DNA of 35,277 nucleotides from Flavobacterium cyanobacteriorum (GTDB lineage Bacteria; Bacteroidota; Bacteroidia; Flavobacteriales; Flavobacteriaceae). Below are positions 7,849 through 14,247 of the stretch, in pieces. Every line of letters starts with the position of its first letter. Positions within the stretch are counted from its first letter, which is position 1. The position numbers were made by a program, and so were the translations under genes. Below the pieces are notes generated by a model that worked only from the letters and a program-made list of their open reading frames with translations, did not search any database and was not told where the DNA came from. The stretch spans positions 1 through 35,277 of the forward strand of contig NZ_NOXV01000257.1 in NCBI RefSeq assembly GCF_002251835.1, in the 5' to 3' direction.

Positions 7849-7856
7849 CAAATTTA
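7849..7856 (-). promoter_or_regulatory. putative -7 box for META lipoprotein gene
   Basis: On the minus strand these bases read TAAATTTG, a match to TAnnTTTG, 22 nt before the chosen ATG. No clear -33 TTG is seen. Confidence 0.45.
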
Positions 7857-7905
7857 ATCATTTCATGTAGGATTTTTTTCTTTTATTAAAAATTTAAGAC
7901 TTGTA

Positions 7906-9933
7906 TTACAACAGCCCATTATACTTCCTTATAAACCATTCTGATGCGAGTGCAGCAGTTATAATTATTAAGAGCCATACCCAGTCAATCAGCGGAGTAC
8001 GCCTGATTATTTCTTTTTGAACTTCTTTATAATTATCATTATTGACAAGCGCGTTAGTCAGCTCATCTGTCTGGCCGGGATAAAAAACCCTGCCATTTGT
8101 GTTATCAGCTACCTGCTGCAAACGGTTAAGGTCGGGATTGACAAATTGCTTTTCAATTTCAAAATCCAGTACTTCAAATGCGCCGCTATATGTGGTATTT
8201 GATATGTTTTCTTTTACTGTAAAACTGTATTGCCCCGCAGCAAGGCCGTCAAAGCTGACTTTATATTCACCGCTTTCCTTAAGAAAATCGTATGTTTTAG
8301 ACTGGTTTGTTTTTTTATTTTTAAGTTGGATAGTAAGCCTGGCATTATCATCAAATTCATAGTTTTTATTAAAATATTGTGCGGTCACGGCTATAACTTC
8401 ACCTGAATTATAAAAACTTTCATGATTTACCACTAAAGATTTTCTTTTTGAATTTGAAGCAAGGAATTGTATTGCTTTATCAATAAAGATGTCAAACTTG
8501 TCAAATGATGTATTGGCGAGATGGCTTTCAAGGCGCCATCTCCAGATGTTCTCACCAAGAAGAAAGGCATTTCTTGAAGCGCCGGTCTCTGAAAAGACCA
8601 TTAAAGGATTCTCCGTCTTTACATTCCTGATCCGTGCCTGGAGTAGTTGGGCAGCACCTGGTTTAACAGTAATAGTGCCAAAAGGATGTAACAGTGGGGG
8701 AAAATTTTCAAATCCGATGTTCTCCACGGCAAACAGGTTAAACTGCGGGTTATAATCTGCCGAATATTCTTCATGCTGCGAACTCATCCGGAAGGTAAGT
8801 TGTTCCTGGTACTGGTTGAGCAGGTTAAAATCAGTATGTACCCCGGTAATAATTAAAGTGTTAAGGCCTGCATTTTTATTCAGTTCCAATAGCTGCCTGA
8901 ATGACGCGTCAGGCTGGTAAAGTATCATTATGTTGTAATCCCGGAGCGATTTTACCTCGCCGGGTTTTACTATAGTTACCTTGCGCTGCTGGTTACTTTC
9001 AATAGCGCGTTTAAGGGCGCCTAAATCAGGATGGTTTAGAGACGATACCAAGGCTACTTCAGACCTCTGGTCTATAACTTCTACAGCAAAATTCTTTACA
9101 TTATTATATTTGTTCTTTTCAGCCTCTGTTGATGAAATAACTGCCTTAAAAGTTTGTACGCCTACGCGCTCCGCATTAAGCAATACTGATATTGTCTGTG
9201 CCCTCCCGGAAGGGGAAAAAGTTACTGCCTGCCTGCTCAGCACTTCGTTGCCCTGCACAATGCTGAAGCTGGCATCAATGCTTTTGTTCCCGTTGTATTG
9301 AAGAAAAACTTCAACCGGGAATTTGTTTTTAAGAAACGCATAGCGGTTTACGTTGAGCTGGTCTATTTTAAGGTCGAGAAAAGTTGTAGTGTCACCCAGC
9401 ACTACCGGGTATGCCTGCATATTTTCGCTAAAGCTATACACATAATCATTACCAATGGTCTGGTTGCCATCTGTGAGCAGGACAACAGGGTAAGCATTGT
9501 TGCGGTATAGTTGCCTCAGGTTTTGCACAGCATTATCTATAGCCGTCTGCTTTCCTTTAAAATTGGGGTTGCTGCTGCTTTCAAAGCCTTCATCAAAGGT
9601 ATAAAGCTGTACATCAAACTTATTTTTTAGCTTGCTGCTCTCCCCTATCCTCGATGCCAGTATTTTTGCCACGCTATCCTGTCCCAGTACCGCTATTGAC
9701 GATGAATTATCAATTAGTACCGGTAATGGTGTTTTTGAGGTTTCAAATACCTTCCTGCTTATAACAGGATTAATTAGCAGCAAAAAAATGGAAAACAGTG
9801 TTGCAAAACGTAAAAAAGCCAGTAAAAAGAACAGCCTGCTCTTTTTACCGGCTTTAAAAAGATATTGGTAAAACGATAAACCGAATGCTACAAGGGCTGA
9901 AAGGATCAGTAGCAGTACTGTTGATGTAGTCAT
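7906..9933 (-). CDS. membrane-anchored vWA-like protein
   Basis: A 675-aa protein with two N-terminal transmembrane helices (about 4-22 and 35-58) and one near the C-terminus (about 650-668), so the large central part should face one compartment, probably the periplasm. After the second helix comes a von Willebrand A-like core: DNSSS (75-79) fits the MIDAS DxSxS, T130 could be the third ligand, and LLTDGNQ (153-159) supplies the second aspartate strand. The rest is beta rich, with Ig-like or CARDB-like strands (about 190-290 and 520-610). Similar proteins are common in Bacteroidota with no tested function. It lies 29 nt after fabG and is probably cotranscribed with it. There is no evidence for a link with Bat aerotolerance genes. 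Confidence 0.75.
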   Translation of the reverse strand: MTTSTVLLLILSALVAFGLSFYQYLFKAGKKSRLFFLLAFLRFATLFSIFLLLINPVISRKVFETSKTPLPVLIDNSSSIAVLGQDSVAKILASRIGESSKLKNKFDVQLYTFDEGFESSSNPNFKGKQTAIDNAVQNLRQLYRNNAYPVVLLTDGNQTIGNDYVYSFSENMQAYPVVLGDTTTFLDLKIDQLNVNRYAFLKNKFPVEVFLQYNGNKSIDASFSIVQGNEVLSRQAVTFSPSGRAQTISVLLNAERVGVQTFKAVISSTEAEKNKYNNVKNFAVEVIDQRSEVALVSSLNHPDLGALKRAIESNQQRKVTIVKPGEVKSLRDYNIMILYQPDASFRQLLELNKNAGLNTLIITGVHTDFNLLNQYQEQLTFRMSSQHEEYSADYNPQFNLFAVENIGFENFPPLLHPFGTITVKPGAAQLLQARIRNVKTENPLMVFSETGASRNAFLLGENIWRWRLESHLANTSFDKFDIFIDKAIQFLASNSKRKSLVVNHESFYNSGEVIAVTAQYFNKNYEFDDNARLTIQLKNKKTNQSKTYDFLKESGEYKVSFDGLAAGQYSFTVKENISNTTYSGAFEVLDFEIEKQFVNPDLNRLQQVADNTNGRVFYPGQTDELTNALVNNDNYKEVQKEIIRRTPLIDWVWLLIIITAALASEWFIRKYNGLL

Positions 9934-9962
9934 TATAATTTATCGCAGTTTTTATTGTTTTA

Positions 9963-10709
9963 TTATGTCAGCATTCCTCCGTCAACATTTATAGCCTGGC
10001 CGGTAACATAAGCCGACATGTCGCTGGCAAGGAAAACACAGGCATTAGCAACATCCTCAGGAGTTCCCCCGCGCTTAAGCGGAATGCTTTCCCTCCATCC
10101 TTTAACCACGTCTTCATTTAGCTTTGCAGTCATTTCGGTTTCAATAAAGCCAGGATTTATGGCATTGCAACGGATATTGCGCGACCCCAGTTCCAGTGCA
10201 ACAGATTTGGTAAAACCGATAACCCCGGCTTTAGAAGCGGCATAATTTGCCTGCCCCGCGTTACCCTTGACACCAACTACCGAACTCATATTGATGATAG
10301 AGCCTGAACGCTGCTTCAGCATAGTTTTCTGTACTGCCTTGGTCATATTAAAAACCGATTTCAGGTTAACCTGTATTACTTTATCAAAATCTTCCTCAGG
10401 CATCCTCATAAGCAGGTTGTCTTTAGTGATGCCGGCATTGTTAATCAGTATATCTATTGTGCCGAATTCGGCAAGTACGTCATCTATTAGCTTTTGTGCC
10501 TGTTCAAAATCAGCGGCGTCACTCTGGTAACCTTTTGCTTTTATTCCTGTGGCGGCAAGCTCATCTTCAAGCACTTTGGCAGCTTCTGCGGAAGCACTGT
10601 AAGTAAAAGCGATATTGGCACCATGCTGTGCAAAAACCTGAGCTATGCCACGGCCTATACCCCTGCTTGCACCGGTTATTATTGCCGTTTTTCCCTGTAA
10701 TAGTTTCAT
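9963..10709 (-). CDS. fabG: 3-oxoacyl-[acyl-carrier-protein] reductase
   Basis: A 248-aa short-chain dehydrogenase of fatty acid synthesis that reduces 3-oxoacyl-ACP with NADPH. Visible are the cofactor motif TGASRGIG (12-19), NNAG (90-93), catalytic Ser143, Tyr156 and Lys160 with the right spacing, and the FabG-typical ending ACVFLASDMSAYVTGQAINVDGGM. Length and motifs match FabG rather than a generic SDR, although paralogues with other substrates exist. It has its own -7 box (10741-10748) and is followed after 29 nt by the vWA-like gene. Other fab genes are not in the window. Confidence 0.93.
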   Translation of the reverse strand: MKLLQGKTAIITGASRGIGRGIAQVFAQHGANIAFTYSASAEAAKVLEDELAATGIKAKGYQSDAADFEQAQKLIDDVLAEFGTIDILINNAGITKDNLLMRMPEEDFDKVIQVNLKSVFNMTKAVQKTMLKQRSGSIINMSSVVGVKGNAGQANYAASKAGVIGFTKSVALELGSRNIRCNAINPGFIETEMTAKLNEDVVKGWRESIPLKRGGTPEDVANACVFLASDMSAYVTGQAINVDGGMLT

Positions 10710-10740
10710 GTTATTGTTCCGTTTGTTCTATTGTAAAGGG

Positions 10741-10748
10741 CAAATATA
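10741..10748 (-). promoter_or_regulatory. putative -7 box for fabG
   Basis: The minus strand reads TATATTTG here, a perfect TAnnTTTG match 31 nt before the fabG ATG. A clear -33 element is not seen. Confidence 0.5.
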
Positions 10749-10803
10749 ATAAAATGTTTAAGCTTACATAGGCTATTTTAGGTGAGGAAATTTATAATGT
10801 TAT

Positions 10804-10811
10804 TAACTTTG
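10804..10811 (+). promoter_or_regulatory. putative -7 box for fluoride channel gene
   Basis: TAACTTTG, a perfect TAnnTTTG match, lies 27 nt before the fluC ATG. It is divergent from the fabG promoter about 60 bp away. The leader is too short for a fluoride riboswitch and lacks its conserved motifs. Confidence 0.5.
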
Positions 10812-10838
10812 CCTTTTCATAGCTGTTAACAATACTAC

Positions 10839-11213
10839 ATGAACCTATTCAAAACAGTGCTACTTGTAGGATCCGGAGGGGCAGCCGGGAGTATTCTCCG
10901 CTACTTAACAGGCCGGGTTATAAGCAGGTATTGGCCTATATCGTTTCCTTTAAGTACTTTTATAGTAAATATAACCGGTTCATTTCTTATTGGTATGCTG
11001 GCGGGCTTTGCGCTTAGGTATCAGTATACTGACAATATTAAATTGCTGCTCATTACAGGGCTGTGCGGTGGCTACACTACATTTTCGGCATTTACCTTTG
11101 AAAATTTAAACCTTCTTCAGTCAGGTAATATTAAAACGGCACTGCTATATAGTACCTTCAGTGTCGTAACCGGAGTGGCGGCTACATGGGCAGGATTGTG
11201 CCTGGTGAAATAG
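10839..11213 (+). CDS. crcB: fluoride ion channel FluC/CrcB
   Basis: A 124-aa four-helix inner-membrane protein that exports fluoride as a dual-topology dimer. It has GGAAGSILRY (13-22), the FIVNITGSFLIG helix with pore Asn44, and GLCGGYTTFSAF (74-85), which holds the TTFS segment and two of the phenylalanines that line the pores. The length is standard. It is a single gene, transcribed divergently from fabG. No fluoride riboswitch is seen upstream, so expression may be constitutive or controlled otherwise. Confidence 0.93.
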   Translation: MNLFKTVLLVGSGGAAGSILRYLTGRVISRYWPISFPLSTFIVNITGSFLIGMLAGFALRYQYTDNIKLLLITGLCGGYTTFSAFTFENLNLLQSGNIKTALLYSTFSVVTGVAATWAGLCLVK

Positions 11214-11215
11214 TC

Positions 11216-11243
11216 CGGAAAGTTTCATTACACGAAATTTCCG
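11216..11243 (+). terminator. possible terminator after fluC
   Basis: CGGAAA (11216-11221) pairs with TTTCCG (11238-11243), with an inner TTTC/GAAA stem and one bulged G. It starts 2 nt after the stop codon. The following T-tract is poor (TTTCG), so terminator function is uncertain. Confidence 0.35.
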
Positions 11244-11388
11244 TTTCGCTACAAATTTGATTTTCAACTATTAAAGTTTTATTAAAAAGTAGTTGCGCAT
11301 AATAAATCATTATGTAATTTCACACTGTGAATGAGCCAAAACGCTGGCATCAGGCACCATTAAATCAATAATTAAAACCTGTAAAACA

Positions 11389-11532
11389 ATGAAAATCATC
11401 AAATTTTTCTTAGCGATGCTCACCGGGTTCGGAATCATCAGGTTACTTAGCTTTGTAGCTGAAGTTGATGTAAATGATGAAGAAGAATATGAAGTTTATG
11501 ACGATGAGGCTGAGTACCCACTTTTTGTGTAA
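11389..11532 (+). CDS. 47-aa single-TM microprotein with acidic tail
   Basis: An ORF of 47 codons starts MKIIKFFLAMLTGFGIIRLL, a basic N-terminus followed by one hydrophobic helix. After it comes a strongly acidic, tyrosine-containing tail (about residues 25-43) and the end YPLFV. The organisation looks like a small inner-membrane protein with its acidic tail on one face. The preceding leader is AT rich (GTAAAACA just before ATG), and a hairpin follows the stop by 25 nt, both supporting a real gene. I do not recognise a family. It opens the run of small genes reaching to 14180. Confidence 0.5.
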   Translation: MKIIKFFLAMLTGFGIIRLLSFVAEVDVNDEEEYEVYDDEAEYPLFV

Positions 11533-11556
11533 TATAAATTACATACAAAATCATAA

Positions 11557-11575
11557 AGCACCTTTTTAAGGTGCT
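11557..11575 (+). terminator. hairpin after 47-aa ORF
   Basis: AGCACCTT (11557-11564) and AAGGTGCT (11568-11575) form a perfect 8-bp stem with a 3-nt T loop. The T-tract after it is weak, so it may be a terminator or a processing structure. Confidence 0.45.
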
Positions 11576-11653
11576 ATACCTGTTTATATCCCCTGCTGAT
11601 ATTTACTATCCCCTTTCCCTTTTAACATTTCACTTATCCTCCTTAACAGTTAT

Positions 11654-11714
11654 CCATAAAGTAAAGTTAAACCCTTTATTTATGGGGAAATTTTAAGACA
11701 CCCTTAATAGTGTC
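11654..11714. other. two adjacent hairpins in intergenic region
   Basis: The first pairs CCATAAA...TAAAG (11654-11666, one bulged G) with CTTTATTTATGG (11674-11685). The second pairs GACAC (11697-11701) with GTGTC (11710-11714). They lie in the 247-bp gap before the 72-aa gene, after a pyrimidine-rich stretch. They could be a terminator, an operator-like dyad or part of a small RNA; nothing decides between these. Confidence 0.35.
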
Positions 11715-11779
11715 CCCCTTATTCATTGGCTAATTTAGCAGTACATAAAGGTTTTTACAGCCTTATAAACTACGCTGCT

Positions 11780-11998
11780 ATGACAACACCTGATAAAGAT
11801 CAAAAGAGCGGAAACAACGGCTCCTATCATCAAATGAGGCCGGGAACTGACTATGCCGGAACTGATCCTGAACGTTACGAACACCTTATGGATGATGAAA
11901 ATGATACCGGGGGTACGGATGATGATGACTACAAGAAAAAACCCAAGAACCACACGACCACTGATGAAAGGCTGCTGAACCTCGACAGGGGCGAATGA
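11780..11998 (+). CDS. 72-aa acidic disordered protein
   Basis: The start at 11780 is preferred because a -7-like box TAATTTAG (11731-11738) lies downstream of the longer in-frame start at 11726. The product is very hydrophilic, rich in Asp, Gly, Thr, Asn and Tyr (for example ENDTGGTDDDDYKKK), and predicted to be disordered, without signal or membrane segments. I know no function. The composition is like hydrophilic stress-associated proteins, which is inference. It is followed 20 nt later by a micro-ORF and then by two more small genes in the same direction, so a small-protein operon 11780-12591 is likely. Confidence 0.55.
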   Translation: MTTPDKDQKSGNNGSYHQMRPGTDYAGTDPERYEHLMDDENDTGGTDDDDYKKKPKNHTTTDERLLNLDRGE

Positions 11999-12018
11999 TA
12001 ATAATAAATAAAAATGCT

Positions 12019-12063
12019 ATGATACCATCAAAAGGAAAACGGGGAAATGAAGAGGACAAATGA
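12019..12063 (+). CDS. 14-codon micro-ORF coupled to next gene
   Basis: ATG at 12019 opens MIPSKGKRGNEEDK and stops at TGA 12061-12063, which overlaps the ATG of the 62-aa ORF as ATGA. This could be a coupled leader peptide. It could also be the true N-terminus of the following protein, separated by a one-base frame change. The peptide composition resembles the protein that follows. Confidence 0.3.
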   Translation: MIPSKGKRGNEEDK

Positions 12064-12248
12064 TCGGCAAGAACGAATCTATGGAAGACAGTAAAAGGAA
12101 CTGGGATTCGGGCAATGATCCTGACAGGAGCAATGTTGACCATAACAAGCCTCAATTTGAACGCAGCGACATGAACGCCGACCAGGAAAAACGTGCCGGC
12201 AGCGGCGGTAGCGGAAAAACATCAGATAAAAACCCGGGAAACCGGTAA
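12060..12248 (+). CDS. 62-aa hydrophilic disordered protein
   Basis: A small, charged, Asn/Asp/Ser/Lys-rich protein (MIGKNESMEDSKRNW..., ending in a Gly/Ser/Lys tail) with no hydrophobic core, so probably intrinsically disordered. The start at 12060 overlaps the stop of the 14-codon micro-ORF (ATGA). An internal ATG at 12081 is an alternative start. The 100-aa membrane protein gene follows after 40 nt. I recognise no family. Its place among similar small genes is the main reason to keep it. Confidence 0.45.
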   Translation: MIGKNESMEDSKRNWDSGNDPDRSNVDHNKPQFERSDMNADQEKRAGSGGSGKTSDKNPGNR

Positions 12249-12288
12249 GCGGATTTGTCTTTTAATTATTAATCATAAACAACAAGTA

Positions 12289-12591
12289 ATGAGTAACAAA
12301 AAAGTTATTTTAGGTGTAGCAGCGGGAGTTGCAGCCCTAGCAGTTGCAGGTGTTATCTGCAAGAGAAAAGGTTATTTTGACAATCTTTCAACAGGAAACT
12401 GGGGAAGTAACCTTAAAAACAAATTGAACAACCTGAAAGATACTGCCATGCAAAAAATGGGCAGCGAATCAGGTAACGGCGGTGAAACCAACACTCAGGG
12501 AGCTACTAAAAGCACCACCGGAAAGAGTACTGCCAAAAAAGGTAACAGCATGGATACCGGTGATGCAGGAATGAACCCGGCAACCGCTTAA
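12289..12591 (+). CDS. YtxH-like small membrane-anchored protein
   Basis: A 100-aa protein. Start 12289 is chosen because it gives MSNKKVILGVAAGVAALAVAGV, a single N-terminal hydrophobic helix rich in Gly and Ala, and the region before it is AT rich; the longer frame from 12193 overlaps the previous gene. A basic segment (CKRKGYF) follows the helix, then an amphipathic stretch LKNKLNNLKDTAMQKMG, and a low-complexity tail of Gly, Thr, Ser, Asn and Lys. This is the layout of YtxH/gas-vesicle-like stress proteins, but the match is by general shape rather than clear motifs. It ends the 11780-12591 cluster at a strong terminator. Confidence 0.6.
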   Translation: MSNKKVILGVAAGVAALAVAGVICKRKGYFDNLSTGNWGSNLKNKLNNLKDTAMQKMGSESGNGGETNTQGATKSTTGKSTAKKGNSMDTGDAGMNPATA

Positions 12592-12611
12592 TGTATTGCA
12601 CATATGCATTT

Positions 12612-12639
12612 AATAAAGCTGCCTTCTGGCAGCTTTATT
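12612..12639. terminator. bidirectional terminator between small-protein cluster and tsaC
   Basis: AATAAAGCTGCC (12612-12623) and GGCAGCTTTATT (12628-12639) form a perfect 12-bp stem with the loop TTCT. The T/A-rich ends serve both directions, between convergent genes ending at 12591 and 12653. Confidence 0.85.
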
Positions 12640-12652
12640 TGTTTTACAAGGT

Positions 12653-13273
12653 TTACAATATATCGGGGTCGCCCTTACCTTCGCGAACTACTACAGGCTC
12701 AGGGCCGGAAAGGTCAATAATAGTTGACGGGATATTGTCTCCGTATCCGCCGTCAATAACTATATCAACAAGATGCTGCCATTTTTCAAAAATCAGTTCA
12801 GGATCCGTTGAATATTCCAGTACCTCGTCTTCATCGTGTATAGATGTCGATATAATAGGATTGCCGAGCCTCCGCACAATTTCCAGCGCAATATTATTAT
12901 CCGGTACACGGATACCTACTGTAGTTTTCTTTTTAAATTCTTTAGGCAGGTTATTGTTCCCGGGTAGTATGAAAGTATAGGGCCCCGGCAGCGAGCGCTT
13001 TAATATCTTAAACGTACTTGTGTCAATTTGTTTCACATAATCTGACAGATTACTAAGGTCACTACATACAAACGAAAAGTTAGCTTTTTCAAGCTTAATG
13101 CCTTTAATCTGGGCAATACGCTCCAGGGCGCGCGATTTGGTAATATCACAACCTAATCCGTAAACTGTATCTGTGGGGTATATTATAATGCCTCCGTCAC
13201 GCAGCGTTTCAACAATTTTGCTGATTTCTTTTTCATTGGGATTTTGCGGATAAATTTTTACGAACCGGGCCAT
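12653..13273 (-). CDS. tsaC: L-threonylcarbamoyladenylate synthase (Sua5/YciO/YrdC family)
   Basis: A 206-aa enzyme that makes threonylcarbamoyl-AMP from threonine, bicarbonate and ATP, the first step of t6A37 modification in tRNAs that read ANN codons. The YrdC signature is clear: EISKIVETLRDGGIIIYPTDTVYGLGCD (split motif, PTDTVYGLG at 33-41), followed by KRSLPGPYTFIL and the basic VGIRVPDN and NPIISTS segments. Its size fits the short TsaC-like form without the C-terminal Sua5 domain. YciO paralogues look similar, so the exact orthologue is not certain. It converges on the small-protein cluster and splits it in two. Confidence 0.88.
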   Translation of the reverse strand: MARFVKIYPQNPNEKEISKIVETLRDGGIIIYPTDTVYGLGCDITKSRALERIAQIKGIKLEKANFSFVCSDLSNLSDYVKQIDTSTFKILKRSLPGPYTFILPGNNNLPKEFKKKTTVGIRVPDNNIALEIVRRLGNPIISTSIHDEDEVLEYSTDPELIFEKWQHLVDIVIDGGYGDNIPSTIIDLSGPEPVVVREGKGDPDIL

Positions 13274-13367
13274 AGGATTTAGTTTCAGTGTTTCAGGTTA
13301 AAGTTACAAACTTGTATGAGAACACAGTGATAACTAAAGCAAAATTTACAGCTTTCCGCCTCATGCA

Positions 13368-13375
13368 CAAATATA
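13368..13375 (-). promoter_or_regulatory. putative -7 box for tsaC
   Basis: The minus strand reads TATATTTG, a perfect TAnnTTTG match, but it lies about 95 nt before the ATG, implying a long leader. No -33 element is clear. Confidence 0.3.
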
Positions 13376-13413
13376 TGTTAATCCTGCTGTAGTACCCATA
13401 TATAATAAATAAC

Positions 13414-13438
13414 TTGGTAGTAACTAAACTATTACCAA
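13414..13438. promoter_or_regulatory. imperfect dyad upstream of the TM-protein/PRC-barrel pair
   Basis: TTGGTA (13414-13419) and TACCAA (13433-13438) form the arms of an inverted repeat with a further G-T, T-A, A-T extension inward. It lies 16 nt before the ATG at 13455, where an operator would overlap the promoter or leader. No TAnnTTTG box is seen in this gap, so the pair may use another sigma factor or signal. Confidence 0.35.
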
Positions 13439-13454
13439 CTAAAACTTTTGGATT

Positions 13455-13655
13455 ATGGCAGAAATTAAAATTGAAAAGAAAAAACCGGTATGGCCCTGGA
13501 TACTGCTACTGCTCGGCATTATCGCGCTTATTTACTTCTTATTCTTCAGGGACAGGGAAGCAGAACAAGATGTTATTGAAGAAGTTGAAGAAACAACAGG
13601 AATGGTTACCCCGCAAACCGGAGTAACCGGAACCTACACCCATTATCTTACCTAA
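13455..13655 (+). CDS. 66-aa single-TM protein
   Basis: A small membrane protein: a basic N-terminus (MAEIKIEKKKP), one strong transmembrane helix (about 12-32, WPWILLLLGIIALIYFLFF) and a basic then acidic tail (RDREAEQDVIEEVEE) ending in a Thr/Gly-rich stretch. The positive-inside rule puts the N-terminus in the cytoplasm, but both flanks carry charge. Its stop codon is immediately followed by the ATG of the PRC-barrel gene (TAA then ATG, no gap), so the two are surely cotranslated. Similar short proteins occur beside PRC-barrel genes in other Bacteroidota as I recall, but no function is established. Confidence 0.65.
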   Translation: MAEIKIEKKKPVWPWILLLLGIIALIYFLFFRDREAEQDVIEEVEETTGMVTPQTGVTGTYTHYLT

Positions 13656-14180
13656 ATGAAAAATACTATGGAAAAGCACAACAAAAATTTATACTATCTT
13701 GACGAACTTACTGATTATAAAGTAGCAAGCCATTATGCAGACGTAAGGGGCTGGAAACTTGTAGATGCTAATAACAGGGCTATTGGCAAAGTAGATGACC
13801 TGCTGGTAAACAAGAATACCAAGCGTGTGGTATATCTTGATATTGAAGTAGATAAAGATATAATTGAACAAGGTCATGAGCCTTTTGAAAACCGGGCAGA
13901 AGGCGGCACGCATGAATATATTAACAAAGATGGCGAAAACCACCTTATAGTCCCTATAGGGTCAGCTAGCATTGACACCTACAATAAACAGGTGCAGACC
14001 AACGAAATAAGCTATGATAGTTTCAGGAAGGCCAAAAGGTTTAGCAAAGGCCAGGATTTTGACAGGGGTTATGAAGTGCAGATAATCAATATTTATTATA
14101 ACAACCCTGACAGCAACCCTGACAACAATGACGATGACAGCTTTTATGAAAGCAGGCATTTTAATGACCGCAGGGAATGA
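13656..14180 (+). CDS. PRC-barrel domain protein
   Basis: A 174-aa soluble protein with a PRC-barrel like the one in photosynthetic reaction-centre subunit H and in the RNA-processing protein RimM. The barrel begins at about residue 23 (KVASHYADVRGWKLVDANN), goes on with AIGKVDDLLVNKNTKRVVYLDIEVD, and closes with HLIVPIGSASIDTYNKQVQ. The C-terminal tail is Asn/Asp rich and probably disordered. No signal peptide is present. Stand-alone PRC-barrel proteins of this type are often stress induced, but their mechanism is unknown. It is coupled directly to the upstream TM protein. A second in-frame ATG at 13668 could also serve as start. Confidence 0.82.
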   Translation: MKNTMEKHNKNLYYLDELTDYKVASHYADVRGWKLVDANNRAIGKVDDLLVNKNTKRVVYLDIEVDKDIIEQGHEPFENRAEGGTHEYINKDGENHLIVPIGSASIDTYNKQVQTNEISYDSFRKAKRFSKGQDFDRGYEVQIINIYYNNPDSNPDNNDDDSFYESRHFNDRRE

Positions 14181-14186
14181 AAAACA

Positions 14187-14241
14187 AAGGCTGTTTCAGG
14201 AATTATACTTTAACGGTAAGTATAATTCCTGAGACAGCCTT
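14187..14241. terminator. exceptionally long bidirectional hairpin terminator
   Basis: A 24-nt arm (14187-14210) pairs with 14218-14241 with only one G-T pair, around the 7-nt loop TAACGGT. It lies exactly between the convergent PRC-barrel and UvrD/PcrA genes. On the minus strand the stem is followed by TTTGTTTTTC, on the plus strand by TTATTAATTT, so it can end both transcripts. Confidence 0.8.
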
Positions 14242-14247
14242 ATTAAT

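Noticed and set aside
10749-10838. Fluoride riboswitch upstream of the fluoride channel
   Set aside because: The leader after the TAACTTTG box is under 30 nt, and the conserved riboswitch segments are absent.
13414-13626. 70-codon ORF starting at 13414
   Set aside because: It overlaps the 66-aa TM protein gene in another frame; the TM protein has a sensible helix and a gapless junction with the PRC-barrel gene.
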